A stretch of DNA of 64,000 bases from Nitrospirales bacterium (GTDB taxonomy: Bacteria > Nitrospirota > Nitrospiria > Nitrospirales > UBA8639), in NCBI GenBank assembly GCA_029261295.1, contig JAJDBP010000032.1, positions 1 to 64,000 on the forward strand, written 5' to 3'. The notes beneath the pieces were generated by a model. That model did no database searches and was not told the DNA's origin. It saw only the letters and a list, made by a program, of their open reading frames with translations. Position 1 is the stretch's first letter. Every line of letters starts with the position of its first letter. A program made the translations under genes and the position numbers. Shown one piece after another: positions 1-8,381 of the stretch.

Positions 1-75
1 GGCAATGTAGTCATCCAATTGTTCGGGAAACAAGGTGGCTTGGTGGCGATCGTCGCCTTGAATAAATCCGCGCAT
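1..75 (-). CDS. IS1182-family transposase, N-terminal 25 residues only
   Basis: Reading the minus strand from an ATG at 75-73 gives 25 residues starting MRGFIQGDDR and containing QATLFPEQLDDYI. This is the characteristic opening of IS1182-type (DDE) transposases, which usually begin MRGF.QGxxRxQxTLFPExLDDYI. A textbook ribosome-binding site (GGAGGT, about 84-90) sits 8 bases upstream. The rest of the gene is beyond the left edge, so whether the element is intact cannot be judged. The family call rests on my memory of this conserved N terminus. Confidence 0.8.
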   Translation of the reverse strand, partial: MRGFIQGDDRHQATLFPEQLDDYIA

Positions 76-150
76 TACTCACACCTCCGTTGGAAAGGTG
101 TAGTATACCTTCTTGCAGAGTTTTCACACAGCCTGGGTCGGGAGCAGGCC
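1..150 (-). mobile_element. Left part of an IS1182-family insertion sequence, cut by the window edge
   Basis: The transposase start lies at 75, and the 75 bases upstream of it would hold the element's terminal inverted repeat. A pseudogene ends at 162, so the IS end should fall between about 100 and 160. The stretch around 116-150 (AGAGTTTTCACACAGCCTGG) resembles transposon ends I have seen, but the partner end is outside the window. The exact boundary is therefore a guess. Confidence 0.4.
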
Positions 151-161
151 AAAAGGGTCAT

Positions 162-554
162 TTAATAATAATCGAGAGGCTCATTCTGGTTATCATGAAA
201 ATTAGGGGTTGGTTTTGAAGGGAGTAATTCAACTGATTTTATATTTGGGGGTAATGAGGGAAATCCTGTTAGCTTTAAATAATCATCTACGGCATTCTTA
301 TCAATTTTTATTTTACCGCTTCGTTCCCAATGACGATCGCCGCCTTTTTTCTTTACTCCTGAAATCTAATATTCGTCCCCAGACTCAGTCTCAAAATAAT
401 TACCGCTAGTACCTTGTCCTTTTAACCTCTGAAAAGCCAAGCCATTAAAATAGATGGTAGAACCTGATCTTGAAGTTCAAGGAAATCTGATCCAAGCAGG
501 TCCGTTATTGCTATATCCGGATTTTTGTTCCACGAAAATTAATTCATTATTCAT
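162..554 (-). pseudogene. Small conserved hypothetical protein broken by two in-frame stops
   Basis: A continuous minus-strand frame from ATG 554 to TAA 162 (131 codons) reads like one protein apart from TGA at 477-479 and TAG at 366-368. Recognisable segments are LIFVEQKSGYSNNGPAWIRF, then STIYFNGLAFQRLKGQG, then SGDEY-stop-ISGVKKKGGDRHW, and a C-terminal KIKIDKNAVDDYLKLTG. This matches a widespread family of about 100-residue hypothetical proteins with signatures GYxDNGPAWI, TIYFNG and GDEYWISGVKKxGxDRHW. In that family the position of the TAG is tryptophan, so a TGG to TAG change is likely. The region around the TGA has also drifted from the usual FSKSG segment. Function is unknown. Its place beside an IS element fits gene decay. 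Confidence 0.75.
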
Positions 555-610
555 AATATAGACAAATAACCACTTTGAGTCGTCCCCGGCCACATGCCAT
601 CACTCCTTTT

Positions 611-636
611 AGCCAAATGATCATAAGAGCCAGCAT
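611..636. repeat. 26-bp imperfect direct repeat, copy A
   Basis: AGCCAAATGATCATAAGAGC plus CAGCAT matches 21 of 26 positions with 2869-2894 in the same orientation. The two copies flank the histidine kinase gene at 818-2764. Each lies upstream of a minus-strand start codon, about 55-140 bases away. The rest of 555-817 contains nothing I can support. Confidence 0.5.
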
Positions 637-817
637 TGAGCCAGGAACAAGTTGTTTGGGAGGGAAAGGAATCGGGATATTAAGACAGAGGGTTGCGAAC
701 TCGAACTACCATTTAAGGCGGGATAAATTAGGTGAAGGTGTATTTATACAGATTCATTTCAAAAAATACGTTTGAAATTGTTCCCCGGTCGAGGTCTGTG
801 CGTTGGCGATCTATAGG

Positions 818-2764
818 CTACAAACGCTCCAGAGCCTTCTCGATCTTGTCGAGCAGAGCACTCCTGGTTGCCGGCTTGTGGAGAATGCCAGCTAGGCCTG
901 CGTCTTTGAATCTCGCCAACATCTCATCCTCGGCGAACCCACTTGTCAAGACAACTGGAACACCGCTCCGAATTTCCTGAAGCTCGACCAAGACTTCTTC
1001 TCCATCCTTCTTTGGCATGTTGTGGTCCAACAGGACACAATCAAACCCATCGGGATCCCGACGAAATATGTCCACTGCCTCTTGTCCATCTTCGGCCTCG
1101 ACCGTGGCATATCCGGCGCTTTCAAGCATAGCAACGATCACTATCCGCACACTCTGTTCATCTTCCACAACTAGAATTCGGATGCCCTCCGACACCACTT
1201 TATTTGGTGGCACAACCATCTCAAGATTCGGTATCGACGCCACGAGAGGCAGCCACACAGAAAAAATCGTGCCGACATGTGGTTTACTGTCTATGGAAAT
1301 TGCGCCCTTGTGAGATTTTACAATTCCTAACACGGCAGCCAACCCAAGGCCGTGCCCACGGTTTTTCGTTGTGAAGAATGGATCAAAAATTTTCGCCCGT
1401 ATCTCTGGACTCATGCCCGCTCCGTTGTCGCTGACCGACACACAAACATATTCACCCTCCTGCTGCAGAGGCGGATGGGATTGAAGCATCTCAATGTCTT
1501 CCTTGCCCAACAAGACGGACTTGGTCCCAATGACGATTTTCCCCTCATTGTTTTTGATCGCGTCGGAAGCGTTTGTCATGAGATTCATGAACACCTGCCG
1601 CAGATGGCTACGATCGCCTACTATGCTGAGCGGCGATTTATCGATCTCGAACACCATCGACACTTTTTTCGAGAGGCCGGCCAGCATGAGATCTCCGAGT
1701 TCCTTTACCAAGAGGTTACAATCAAGCGTTTCCTTCACACTGGAGCCTCGACCGGCGTACGCCAACAGCTGTTTGCACAGGTCGGATGCTGCAAGAGACG
1801 TCGAAACGATCCTGTCGAGATTCACTCTGAGGGGGGACTCTTGCGGAAGAGTTCTCGCTGCAATCTGAGCGTTCCCTATCACGGCTGCCATCATGTTGTT
1901 GAAGTCATGGGCGATGCCCCCGGCGAGTAACCCAATGGCCTCCATTTTCGTCGCGTCGCGGAGATGCTCTTCCATTCGGTCGTGTTCGATCGCCAAACCA
2001 ACCATGCGCGCGCAGATTTCGAGCAAATCCATATCATAGGGCCCGGGCGCACTGGGTTCGTTTTTGTACAACGCCAAGGCCCCTAACACTTCGTCCCCTG
2101 TTTCCCCCGTGATCGGAACTGACCAACATGCCGCAACCCCTGCAAGGGCTGCGGCAGCACGCAAATCTTTCCAAAGCAAGTTCTCGGCAATGTTCTCTAC
2201 GACAACGGGCACATTCCAAAACGCCGCCGTTCCACACGAACCCACCGTCGGCCCGATTCGCAACCCCTCGACTGCACTGTTATATTCCTTTGGCAAGCTC
2301 GGGCCTGCACCGACAGACACATGCTTGCCGTCGGTGCTGATTAATAAAATGGAACACCGGCAGCCTTCAGCTTTCGATTCGACAATATGTGCCATTCTTT
2401 CCAGTATTTCTGCCAATGTCGACTTCTGAGGAGCCAATGTACGAGGCATCTTGGATTCAGTCTCATTTTCGGAATGAGGCAACGCGAGTGCCACGACGCG
2501 CCCAGCATCCGTTTTCACACGCCAGCGTAACATCCGCCAGTCATCTTGCTTGGTTAAGTGCCGCGCAAGTACTTCCCCTTCCCCTGAGTCGAGCACGTGC
2601 TTCAATGCCTGTTGGTCATTTGGATGAACCCAGGCCATCAATGGCTTCAAGGCAAGATCCTGGAGAGTCAAGCCATATTCGTCCGTAAAGGCGCTGTTGA
2701 TTTGAGGAGGCTCCCCAGGCACGGTGGACCAAAGAAGCAAGGGGTGCTTCAAAAGGGAAGTCAT
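818..2764 (-). CDS. Hybrid histidine kinase, PAS-GAF-HisKA-HATPase-REC
   Basis: This 648-residue protein has no membrane segment and is probably a cytoplasmic sensor. An N-terminal PAS-like region (about 1-95) is followed by a GAF domain (about 110-265; motif [11 protein letters not shown]). The dimerisation helix carries the phosphoacceptor in GGIAHDFNN (His286). The ATPase domain shows the N box near 395-402, [14 protein letters not shown] and GHGLGLA. A C-terminal receiver (about 528-645) has the acidic pair at 534-535, phosphoacceptor Asp580 (LLDHNMP) and Lys630. The layout predicts phosphotransfer from His286 to Asp580. No output partner lies next to it. It is an intact gene between two decayed ones and is flanked by a short direct repeat. 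The signal sensed cannot be told from sequence. Confidence 0.9.
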   Translation of the reverse strand: MTSLLKHPLLLWSTVPGEPPQINSAFTDEYGLTLQDLALKPLMAWVHPNDQQALKHVLDSGEGEVLARHLTKQDDWRMLRWRVKTDAGRVVALALPHSENETESKMPRTLAPQKSTLAEILERMAHIVESKAEGCRCSILLISTDGKHVSVGAGPSLPKEYNSAVEGLRIGPTVGSCGTAAFWNVPVVVENIAENLLWKDLRAAAALAGVAACWSVPITGETGDEVLGALALYKNEPSAPGPYDMDLLEICARMVGLAIEHDRMEEHLRDATKMEAIGLLAGGIAHDFNNMMAAVIGNAQIAARTLPQESPLRVNLDRIVSTSLAASDLCKQLLAYAGRGSSVKETLDCNLLVKELGDLMLAGLSKKVSMVFEIDKSPLSIVGDRSHLRQVFMNLMTNASDAIKNNEGKIVIGTKSVLLGKEDIEMLQSHPPLQQEGEYVCVSVSDNGAGMSPEIRAKIFDPFFTTKNRGHGLGLAAVLGIVKSHKGAISIDSKPHVGTIFSVWLPLVASIPNLEMVVPPNKVVSEGIRILVVEDEQSVRIVIVAMLESAGYATVEAEDGQEAVDIFRRDPDGFDCVLLDHNMPKKDGEEVLVELQEIRSGVPVVLTSGFAEDEMLARFKDAGLAGILHKPATRSALLDKIEKALERL

Positions 2765-2868
2765 GGTAATAAATGAGAATGTAGACGAGGAATATTCAGG
2801 GTACTAGATGAAAGTTTCAATGTCCTTGCCATATACTTTATATCAATGTTTGGGTGATTTTCCTATTA

Positions 2869-2894
2869 AGCCATTTGATCGTAAGACCTAGCAT
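2869..2894. repeat. 26-bp imperfect direct repeat, copy B
   Basis: Same orientation as 611-636 and identical at 21 of 26 positions. It lies about 105 bases upstream of the histidine kinase start codon at 2764. Confidence 0.5.
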
Positions 2895-3160
2895 AGCAGG
2901 TAGATTGATCCCATCGCATATTTTCGCGAAATAATGTATCAGCTTCAAAATTGGGGGGGGATTGTTTGCCCTCGTGGGACACAGGGCCATCAAATCAGCG
3001 GGTTAAACATCCGCTGTGGATCGTCAGCGGACGGCTTATCCTCTTTAGGAATTGATTAATCTACAGAAAAATAGACTGCTCAACAGTTCAAATTTTGAAT
3101 CGCTAATATCACGAACCAGGCGACCGCCCAATCTGATGAGGCCGAACTGGCCGTCAATTG

Positions 3161-3214
3161 TTTTGATTCCTTTTCCGGAAAGAAAAGGAATTCAACTGCC
3201 GAGCCGAAACCCAA
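3161..3214. repeat. Hairpin-bearing dispersed repeat, copy 1
   Basis: About 39 of 52 bases match the segment starting at 4312. Inside is a perfect 10-bp inverted repeat, ATTCCTTTTC at 3166-3175 and GAAAAGGAAT at 3182-3191, with loop CGGAAA. The second copy keeps a hairpin at the same place with a different stem, so base pairing has been preserved while the sequence changed. Both copies end in GCCGRGCCGAAACCC. Confidence 0.6.
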
Positions 3215-3329
3215 CACCACAAAATATTATTGGGATTCCTTTTTTCAGGAAATCTGACTTATCAACCTAACCAGAAATCTGACTTTATATTTTTTCATTA
3301 GGCTCGCAACAACAAAAATCGATTTACTT

Positions 3330-3944
3330 TTATTCCTGCGGATTGTTTCCAATACAGTGCTTACCATATGGAGTGCGATCCGTTATGGAAAAACCCTTTG
3401 GATTAGCTTCTCGTAGTTGTTGCGCATGTTTTTTCAAACTTTCTGCTTTTTTGATCATCCCTTTCTGTAATAGGACATCCGAATATTCCAAAAGTATATT
3501 TGAATATTCAATTGGCGCTTCTTTCTCAGAGTTTATTGAATCTAATAGAGGAATCAACTCCGCATAAAACTAATTGGCTTTTTCATACTTACCTTGATCG
3601 TAATTCAAACGCGCGAGTTCCAACACGGACATATATATTGGGCCATTTATGGCCTTATCAAGATCATACGCTTTCTTTAAATATTGTTCGGACTCCGAAT
3701 AAAAACAGGTTACTCCAAGAGATCGACCATATTCGTAGTTAAAAACAGCCCTTGCCTGTGGTTTCATTTTTCCTAATTCTGCGTTTACCACAGCTTTCGC
3801 CCAATGTCTTCTCGCACTATCCCAATTGCCATTAGCTATTTCAGTCTGCGCAGAACGTGCATGGATTACGGCACTCTTTTTATTAATGGCTGACGCACAT
3901 CCAACCATAAGCACCGGAACCAAAACTAAGATAAGTATTTTCAT
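3330..3944 (-). pseudogene. TPR-type lipoprotein interrupted by an amber codon
   Basis: A single frame of 205 codons runs from ATG 3944 to TAA 3330, broken only by TAG at 3570-3572. The start has a good ribosome-binding site (AAGGATG). The N terminus is a lipoprotein signal, MKILILVLVPVLMVGCASA, with lipobox VGC, predicting export and lipidation. The remainder is helical with TPR-like pairs (YGRSL, YSESEQYLKKAYDLD, LARLNYDQGKYEKAN). Just after the stop the same pattern resumes (FYAELIPLLDSINSEKE, then YSDVLLQKGMIKKAESLKKH). The stop therefore replaces a sense codon such as CAG, AAG or TGG inside one repeat. Either the gene is dead or a truncated 124-residue lipoprotein is made. Its original role is unknown. 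Confidence 0.75.
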
Positions 3945-4028
3945 ATTTTCACATCCTTTGTGTTCTTTCTATTGATTATTCTTGCCCATAAATCATTCAT
4001 CCCGTAATTGAATTCTCCAACATCTTTA

Positions 4029-4380
4029 TCACTTTTCGACGCCTTCCATCAGGCCCATGGGGTGGACGCCCAAAAAAATCGGCGGACCTTGTTTGAGCCC
4101 TTCGGCATGACTCAGGACAAACGCAACAAGTTGGTTCTCCATAAATAAGGGAGACAATATACCGCCATCTCCCCTGGCCTTGTGGCATGGCCGAGCCGTG
4201 CAGCCAAACCCGGATAAAAGGCGAGCATTGTTTGAGCGCAGCGAGTTTGCGCGCCGCCGGGATTGGCGAACCGCGCAGGGAACCCGAAGGGCCACGCCAC
4301 GGCCAACATGGTTTTGGCTACTTTTGCCGAAACAAAAGTGGCTCGGCTGCCGGGCCGAAACCCGGCAATTATCTAACAAT
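4029..4380. repeat. GC-rich interspersed repeat segment
   Basis: This stretch is distinctly richer in GC than its surroundings. It contains the phrases GGCATGGCCGAGCCGTGCAG, GGATAAAAGGCGAGCATTG, TTTGAGCGCAGCGAGTTTGC and CTTTTGCCGAAACAAAAG. I recognise this set, in this order, as a non-coding interspersed sequence found in many proteobacterial genomes, where short spurious proteins are often annotated over it. Several overlapping open frames exist here on both strands, none with a ribosome-binding site. The family assignment is from memory and has no formal name I can cite. Confidence 0.55.
4312..4366. repeat. Hairpin-bearing dispersed repeat, copy 2
   Basis: Partner of 3161-3214. The inverted repeat is GCTACTTTTG / CAAAAGTGGC around loop CCGAAA, with one T-G pair. 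It forms the end of the GC-rich interspersed segment, so copy 1 is probably a decayed end of another copy of that element. Confidence 0.6.
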
Positions 4381-4440
4381 GTAAAACATGGGGGATTAGG
4401 TTTCCTCTACCAAAGGTGCTTTATCAATCGGTAGCTTTTC

Positions 4441-4480
4441 ACCCTCACCCCCCAGCCCTCTCCCTTTAGGGCAAGGGGGC
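4441..4480. repeat. CCCTCACCCC-type intergenic repeat
   Basis: ACCCTCACCCCCCAGCCCTC followed by TCCCTTTAGGGCAAGGGGGC forms a C-rich arm and a G-rich arm that can fold back. Sequences beginning CCCTCACCCC(A)GCCCTCTCCC are a very common dispersed intergenic repeat in bacteria. It sits about 50 bases past the asnS stop and could act as a weak transcription stop. Confidence 0.5.
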
Positions 4481-4533
4481 TTTGATAAATTTCAGTTGGA
4501 AGAAAAAACTAGTAATGAAACTACAATGCCCAA

Positions 4534-5835
4534 TTAGGGATAAAGGGTGTAGAGCATTCTTGGGAAGGGGATAGTTTCTCGTACATGGTCTAGGCCACAA
4601 ATCCAGGCGACAACCCGTTCAATTCCCATCCCAAAACCTGCATGCGGCACGCTCCCATACCGCCGCAAATCTACATACCACTTAAACGTCTCTTCCGACA
4701 GATCATGTGCGGCAATTTGCTGACGTAGCGTTTCTAAATCATGAATGCGTTGTCCGCCTCCAATAATCTCGCCATAACCTTCTGGGGCTAACATATCCAT
4801 ACATAAAGCTAGGTCAGGACGTTCGGGATCTCGGGCCATATAAAAAGCTTTGGCTGCGGCAGGATAACGATGTACGAGAACGGGGCGGTCGAAAGAATTC
4901 GCTAATACGGTTTCTTGCTCACTACCGAAGTCATCGCCAAATTGAATGTCCACGTCTTTTTCTTTGAGTCGCGCAATCGCCTCTTCATAGGTGATTTGTG
5001 GAAAAGGTGGCGCCATCGCTTCTAACGCCGTGATATCACGCTCGAGAATTTCTAATTCTTCTCGACGATGTTCCAAGACTCGCTGAATGACCACCGACAC
5101 TAATTCCTCAGCAAGTTGCATCACATCTGGCAATTCGGCGAATGCTATCTCTGGTTCGACCATCCAGAATTCCATGAGATGTCGACGTGTTTTCGATTTC
5201 TCCGCTCGAAAGGTTGGACCAAAACAATATATTTTCCCAAAGGCTACGGCCGCGGCCTCTCCATAGAGTTGCCCGCTTTGCGCGAGATAGGCAGTCTGAT
5301 CGAAATATTGCGTTTGAAAGAGTGTCGTGGTTCCTTCACACGCATTGGGGGTAAATATCGGCGTATCGATGAGAGTAAAGTCTCGTTCATCAAAAAAATT
5401 CCGGCAGGTTTTGATAATCTCATGTCGGACCCGCAAAATGGCATGTTGCCGTCGCGAACGCAGCCATAAATGCCGGTGCTCCATCAAAAACCCAACGCCA
5501 TGTTCCTTAGGTTGAATGGGAAAGGGTTCGGAAAGCTGCACCACTTGAAAATCAGCCACATCGAGTTCAAATCCACCTGGCGCTCGGGCATCCTTTCGCG
5601 GTTGTCCCGACACCACGATCGAAGACTCCTGGGTCACCTGCCCGCATAAGGCAAATTGCTCTTCCCCTACAGTCGCCTTACTGACAATCGCCTGTATATC
5701 ACCCGTGCCATCTCGCACTGTGAGAAAGCTTAATTTTCCGCTCGAGCGCCGCAGGCGAAGCCACCCTTTTATGGTGATATCCTGACCTTCGTACTCTGCA
5801 ATTTGCCCAATAGACACCACACGTTGTTGGGTCAT
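4534..5835 (-). CDS. asnS: Asparagine--tRNA ligase
   Basis: This class II aminoacyl-tRNA synthetase charges tRNA-Asn with asparagine in the cytoplasm. The 433 residues match the family length. An N-terminal OB-fold anticodon-binding domain (about 8-105, with [15 protein letters not shown]) precedes the catalytic domain. Motif 2 is seen as [17 protein letters not shown] around 208-224. Motif 3 is [12 protein letters not shown] near the C terminus. The AsnRS rather than AspRS assignment rests on overall length, the absence of the AspRS insertion domain and the [13 protein letters not shown] pattern. The ATG at 5835 lies next to the divergent leader of the rhodanese gene. A dedicated AsnRS implies direct Asn-tRNA charging. 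Confidence 0.95.
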   Translation of the reverse strand: MTQQRVVSIGQIAEYEGQDITIKGWLRLRRSSGKLSFLTVRDGTGDIQAIVSKATVGEEQFALCGQVTQESSIVVSGQPRKDARAPGGFELDVADFQVVQLSEPFPIQPKEHGVGFLMEHRHLWLRSRRQHAILRVRHEIIKTCRNFFDERDFTLIDTPIFTPNACEGTTTLFQTQYFDQTAYLAQSGQLYGEAAAVAFGKIYCFGPTFRAEKSKTRRHLMEFWMVEPEIAFAELPDVMQLAEELVSVVIQRVLEHRREELEILERDITALEAMAPPFPQITYEEAIARLKEKDVDIQFGDDFGSEQETVLANSFDRPVLVHRYPAAAKAFYMARDPERPDLALCMDMLAPEGYGEIIGGGQRIHDLETLRQQIAAHDLSEETFKWYVDLRRYGSVPHAGFGMGIERVVAWICGLDHVRETIPFPRMLYTLYP

Positions 5836-5869
5836 GCTGACTCTCCCTTACGTTCTGACAAAGAATAAA

Positions 5870-5899
5870 TTGACACTCAGAAAATTCAGTCGCTATGAT
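5870..5899 (+). promoter_or_regulatory. Sigma-70-type promoter for the rhodanese gene
   Basis: TTGACA (5870-5875), an 18-bp spacer, then TATGAT (5894-5899). This is a near-consensus promoter. It predicts a start site near 5906 and a leader of about 40 bases before the ATG at 5948. Confidence 0.75.
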
Positions 5900-5947
5900 G
5901 AACGATCTACTTGGAGTTTCTTAGAAATTGAAGGAGGTTTTTCGCAT

Positions 5948-6268
5948 ATGAGTTACACTATTACGGTGCGTGAATTGAAAACTCGACAGGATAACGGGGA
6001 TGCGATTTATTTATTGGATGTCCGTGAACCCCATGAATATTCGATGTGCAAAATTGAAGGGTCCGTGCTCATTCCTTTGGGAGAACTCCCGAACTCTCTC
6101 GATAAATTGGATAAAAATACCGAAATTGTCGCTTATTGCCATAAAGGCATGCGAAGCGCTGATGCTGTGGGCTTTTTAGTGCAACAAGGATTTCCTAATG
6201 TTAAAAATCTCATTGGTGGCATTGAATCCTGGTCGATTGAAATTGATAATTCTGTTCCGCGCTATTAG
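5948..6268 (+). CDS. Rhodanese-domain sulfurtransferase
   Basis: A 106-residue single rhodanese domain. The active-site loop is YCHKGMRS, with cysteine near residue 66, and the family signatures LLDVREPHEY and GGIESW are present. Such proteins carry persulfide sulfur from thiosulfate or cysteine desulfurases to acceptors. The start at 5948 is fixed by a strong AGGAGG sequence at about 5932-5937; an upstream in-frame ATG would lie before the promoter. It is a monocistronic unit between divergent asnS and a convergent epimerase. The physiological sulfur donor and acceptor cannot be told. Confidence 0.88.
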   Translation: MSYTITVRELKTRQDNGDAIYLLDVREPHEYSMCKIEGSVLIPLGELPNSLDKLDKNTEIVAYCHKGMRSADAVGFLVQQGFPNVKNLIGGIESWSIEIDNSVPRY

Positions 6269-6295
6269 GCAAAAGAACTCATTCGACACCCGTTT

Positions 6296-7225
6296 TTATT
6301 TTTGTTGACCTTGAAAATATTCTACGGTCAGCTTAAGCCCCTCTTCTAACGAGACTTGGGGGTCCCAACCAAAACGTTCTCTGAGTTTTGTAGCATTCAG
6401 CACACTTCGTAATTGCTCTCCTTTTTTAGCTGCTCCATATAAATCTTTGCAGGTGCTGCCGGTCAGGGATTTTATGATTCCGTAGCATTCATTCACTGTC
6501 GATTCCAATCCCGTCCCGACATTGAAAATTCCCTGAACATCTTCTCCTATCGTCGCCATAATGGATTCCACCACATCATCGACATAGACAAAATCGCGCG
6601 TCTGCTTGCCCGTGCCATTAATGATGGGCTGCCCGCCCTCCAGCATGAGTTTGGTAAAAATGGCGATGACGCCTGCCTCCCCTTCGGAATCTTGCCTTGG
6701 ACCATAGACATTCGCAAACCGTAGCGCCACCATTCGTAACCCCATGGTATTGGCATAATAGGCTAAATATTTTTCGCCTGCTAATTTGCTAATGCCATAG
6801 GGGGAAAGAGGTTCAGTACGATGAGATTCTGCCGCCGGATACACTTCCTGCTCTCCGTATACGGCACCACCTGAAGAGGCAAATGAAACTTTTCGCACTC
6901 CATTGTGTACCGCATGTTCCAAGATGTTCAGCATGCCTAAAATATTGACATCGGCATCAAAGCCGGGATTCTCTGTTGAATGCCTGACATTCATTTGAGC
7001 GGCTAAATGAATCACGCCAACCGGGCGCTCCTTACGAAAGACACGTTCTACTCGCTTACTCCGGATGTCCATCTTATACAAGACGGCTTTTTTGTTGACT
7101 TGCTTCCGTTTCCCAGTCGAGAGATTATCAATCACGACCACCTGATTACCCTCTTGAATGAGTCGATCGACAAGATGCGATCCAATAAACCCTGCCCCTC
7201 CTGTGACCAACACCTTCTTACTCAT
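6296..7225 (-). CDS. NAD-dependent epimerase/dehydratase (UDP-glucose 4-epimerase-like)
   Basis: An extended short-chain dehydrogenase of about 309 residues. The Rossmann motif is GGAGFIGSHL at the N terminus. The catalytic Tyr-Lys pair is in YGISKLAGEKY, and FASSGGAVYGE supplies the serine/threonine of the triad. Family context predicts interconversion of a UDP-sugar used for cell-surface polysaccharide. A longer start at 7255 adds ten residues that do not belong to the family, so I prefer ATG 7225, where the protein begins MSKKVLVTGG after a G/A-rich stretch. It follows tlyA on the same strand with a 50-base gap. The substrate is not certain; GDP- or dTDP-sugars remain possible. Confidence 0.85.
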   Translation of the reverse strand: MSKKVLVTGGAGFIGSHLVDRLIQEGNQVVVIDNLSTGKRKQVNKKAVLYKMDIRSKRVERVFRKERPVGVIHLAAQMNVRHSTENPGFDADVNILGMLNILEHAVHNGVRKVSFASSGGAVYGEQEVYPAAESHRTEPLSPYGISKLAGEKYLAYYANTMGLRMVALRFANVYGPRQDSEGEAGVIAIFTKLMLEGGQPIINGTGKQTRDFVYVDDVVESIMATIGEDVQGIFNVGTGLESTVNECYGIIKSLTGSTCKDLYGAAKKGEQLRSVLNATKLRERFGWDPQVSLEEGLKLTVEYFQGQQK

Positions 7226-7306
7226 GTATTGCCGACCCTTTCCCCGCACTCCCATTCATGATCATGTTGTACTCCCTACCTACTTAAGAAGTGATCCTAT
7301 CTTGTT

Positions 7307-8077
7307 TTATGGTTTCTGTACCCCTATAAGAATTTCTTTATTACCTTTTTTCCCTAAAATGGGAGAATCTATGAGGCCAACGAGACCTAATGCCAATGAT
7401 TTAGCATAGGCTACAAATTGATTTTTCACTGCTTCTCGCAATTCCTCATCCCGGACAATTCCACCTTTTCCGACTTGCCCTTTCCCAACTTCAAATTGCG
7501 GTTTGATCAATGCCACCAGGTAACCCTGCGGTTTCAGTAGGGGGAGAATCGCCGGCCACACCATTTTCAAAGAAATAAAAGACACATCAATGACAATTAA
7601 ATCTACGAGCTCGGGAATATCCTCAGGACTGAGATACCGAACATTCACTCGGTCCATAACAATCACCCGAGGATCTGTCCGTAAACGCCAATCCAGTTGC
7701 CCATACCCTACATCGATGGCATACACTCGTTGAGCACCCCGTTGCAACACACAATCAGTAAATCCTCCCGTTGATGCTCCCACATCCATCACCACCAAAC
7801 CCGAGCAAGAAAGACCAAAGGCTTCTAGCGCCGGAGCTAATTTTTCGCCTCCTCGACTCGCATACTGGCTCTCTGGTTGAATAATTTCGACGTTGACTTC
7901 GGCAGAGACCAACTTTCCAGGTTTATCTTTTATCAGTCCATCGACCTTTACCCGACCCGCGAGAATGAGACGACTGGCTTGTTCCCGACTAGGAACTAAT
8001 GCCTGGGAGACTAGTAGGGAATCCAACCTCTGTTTTGTGGGTTTTCTAAAAGGGGGAGACGGTTGGTGTGGCGACAT
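7307..8077 (-). CDS. tlyA: TlyA-family rRNA methyltransferase
   Basis: An N-terminal S4 RNA-binding domain (QRLDSLLVSQALVPSREQAS, then ILAGRVKVDG) is fused to an FtsJ-like SAM methyltransferase (VMDVGASTGGFTDCVLQRGA, YAIDVGYGQL, ISLKMVWPAILPLL). TlyA enzymes 2'-O-methylate cytidines of 16S and/or 23S rRNA. The open frame extends upstream to 8209 through xseB, but conserved sequence begins at about 8050, so I chose the ATG at 8077 (257-residue product beginning MSPHQP). It is the last clear member of the xseA-xseB-tlyA run, a common arrangement near isoprenoid and nuclease genes. Whether it modifies one or both subunits is not decidable here. Confidence 0.88.
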   Translation of the reverse strand: MSPHQPSPPFRKPTKQRLDSLLVSQALVPSREQASRLILAGRVKVDGLIKDKPGKLVSAEVNVEIIQPESQYASRGGEKLAPALEAFGLSCSGLVVMDVGASTGGFTDCVLQRGAQRVYAIDVGYGQLDWRLRTDPRVIVMDRVNVRYLSPEDIPELVDLIVIDVSFISLKMVWPAILPLLKPQGYLVALIKPQFEVGKGQVGKGGIVRDEELREAVKNQFVAYAKSLALGLVGLIDSPILGKKGNKEILIGVQKP

Positions 8078-8098
8078 TACATATGCACTGAGTCCAAG

Positions 8099-8118
8099 CT
8101 CCTTTTCTAGAAAAGGAG
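8099..8118. repeat. 20-bp perfect palindrome between xseB and tlyA
   Basis: CTCCTTTTCTAGAAAAGGAG is its own reverse complement. It lies between the xseB stop (8136) and the tlyA start (8077). On the minus strand it contains an AGGAG that could serve as a ribosome-binding site, so folding could hide it. That regulatory idea is inference. Confidence 0.5.
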
Positions 8119-8135
8119 GAGATTGAGAAGGCTCT

Positions 8136-8381
8136 TTAAGACTCAGTTGAATTGGAGTCCTCCAGAGAAAAGGCCTGAATACGCTTTCGACCATCCTTAT
8201 CTTGCACAAGAATCTCTACTTTTCGCTCGGCATCATCCAACATTTTCAAACAGGATTTGGAAAGTTTGACACCTTCTTCAAAAATCCGTAATGAATCATC
8301 CAGAGAAAGCTCACCTGCTTCTAACTCAGTCACGATCGTTTCCAATCGTGATAAGGCTTTTTCAAATTTTATCGCTGCCAT
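8136..8381 (-). CDS. xseB: Exodeoxyribonuclease VII small subunit
   Basis: 81 residues with the XseB pattern FEKALSRLETIVTELEAGELSLDDSLRIFEEGVKL. It pairs with XseA to make the processive single-strand nuclease that cuts from both ends into oligonucleotides. It lies 82 bases behind xseA on the same strand, the usual order. The protein is a short helical hairpin of normal length. Confidence 0.93.
   Translation of the reverse strand: MAAIKFEKALSRLETIVTELEAGELSLDDSLRIFEEGVKLSKSCLKMLDDAERKVEILVQDKDGRKRIQAFSLEDSNSTES

Larger units (their letters stand above)
2765..3329. other. Non-coding gap with repeat remnants
   Basis: No convincing gene. The gap holds direct-repeat copy B (2869-2894), a run of eight G at about 2952-2959 and a hairpin repeat (3161-3214). 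A 72-codon frame on the plus strand (3052-3270) runs through the repeat, has no ribosome-binding site and is unlikely to be real. Confidence 0.5.

Noticed and set aside
1352-1930. 192-codon open frame on the plus strand inside the hybrid kinase gene
   Set aside because: It lies opposite the HisKA/HATPase coding region, has no ribosome-binding site or family motif, and is a shadow of the real gene.
4029-4379. Overlapping frames of 60-116 codons on both strands of the GC-rich segment
   Set aside because: They arise from low stop frequency in a GC-rich non-coding repeat; none has a start signal or a plausible protein pattern.
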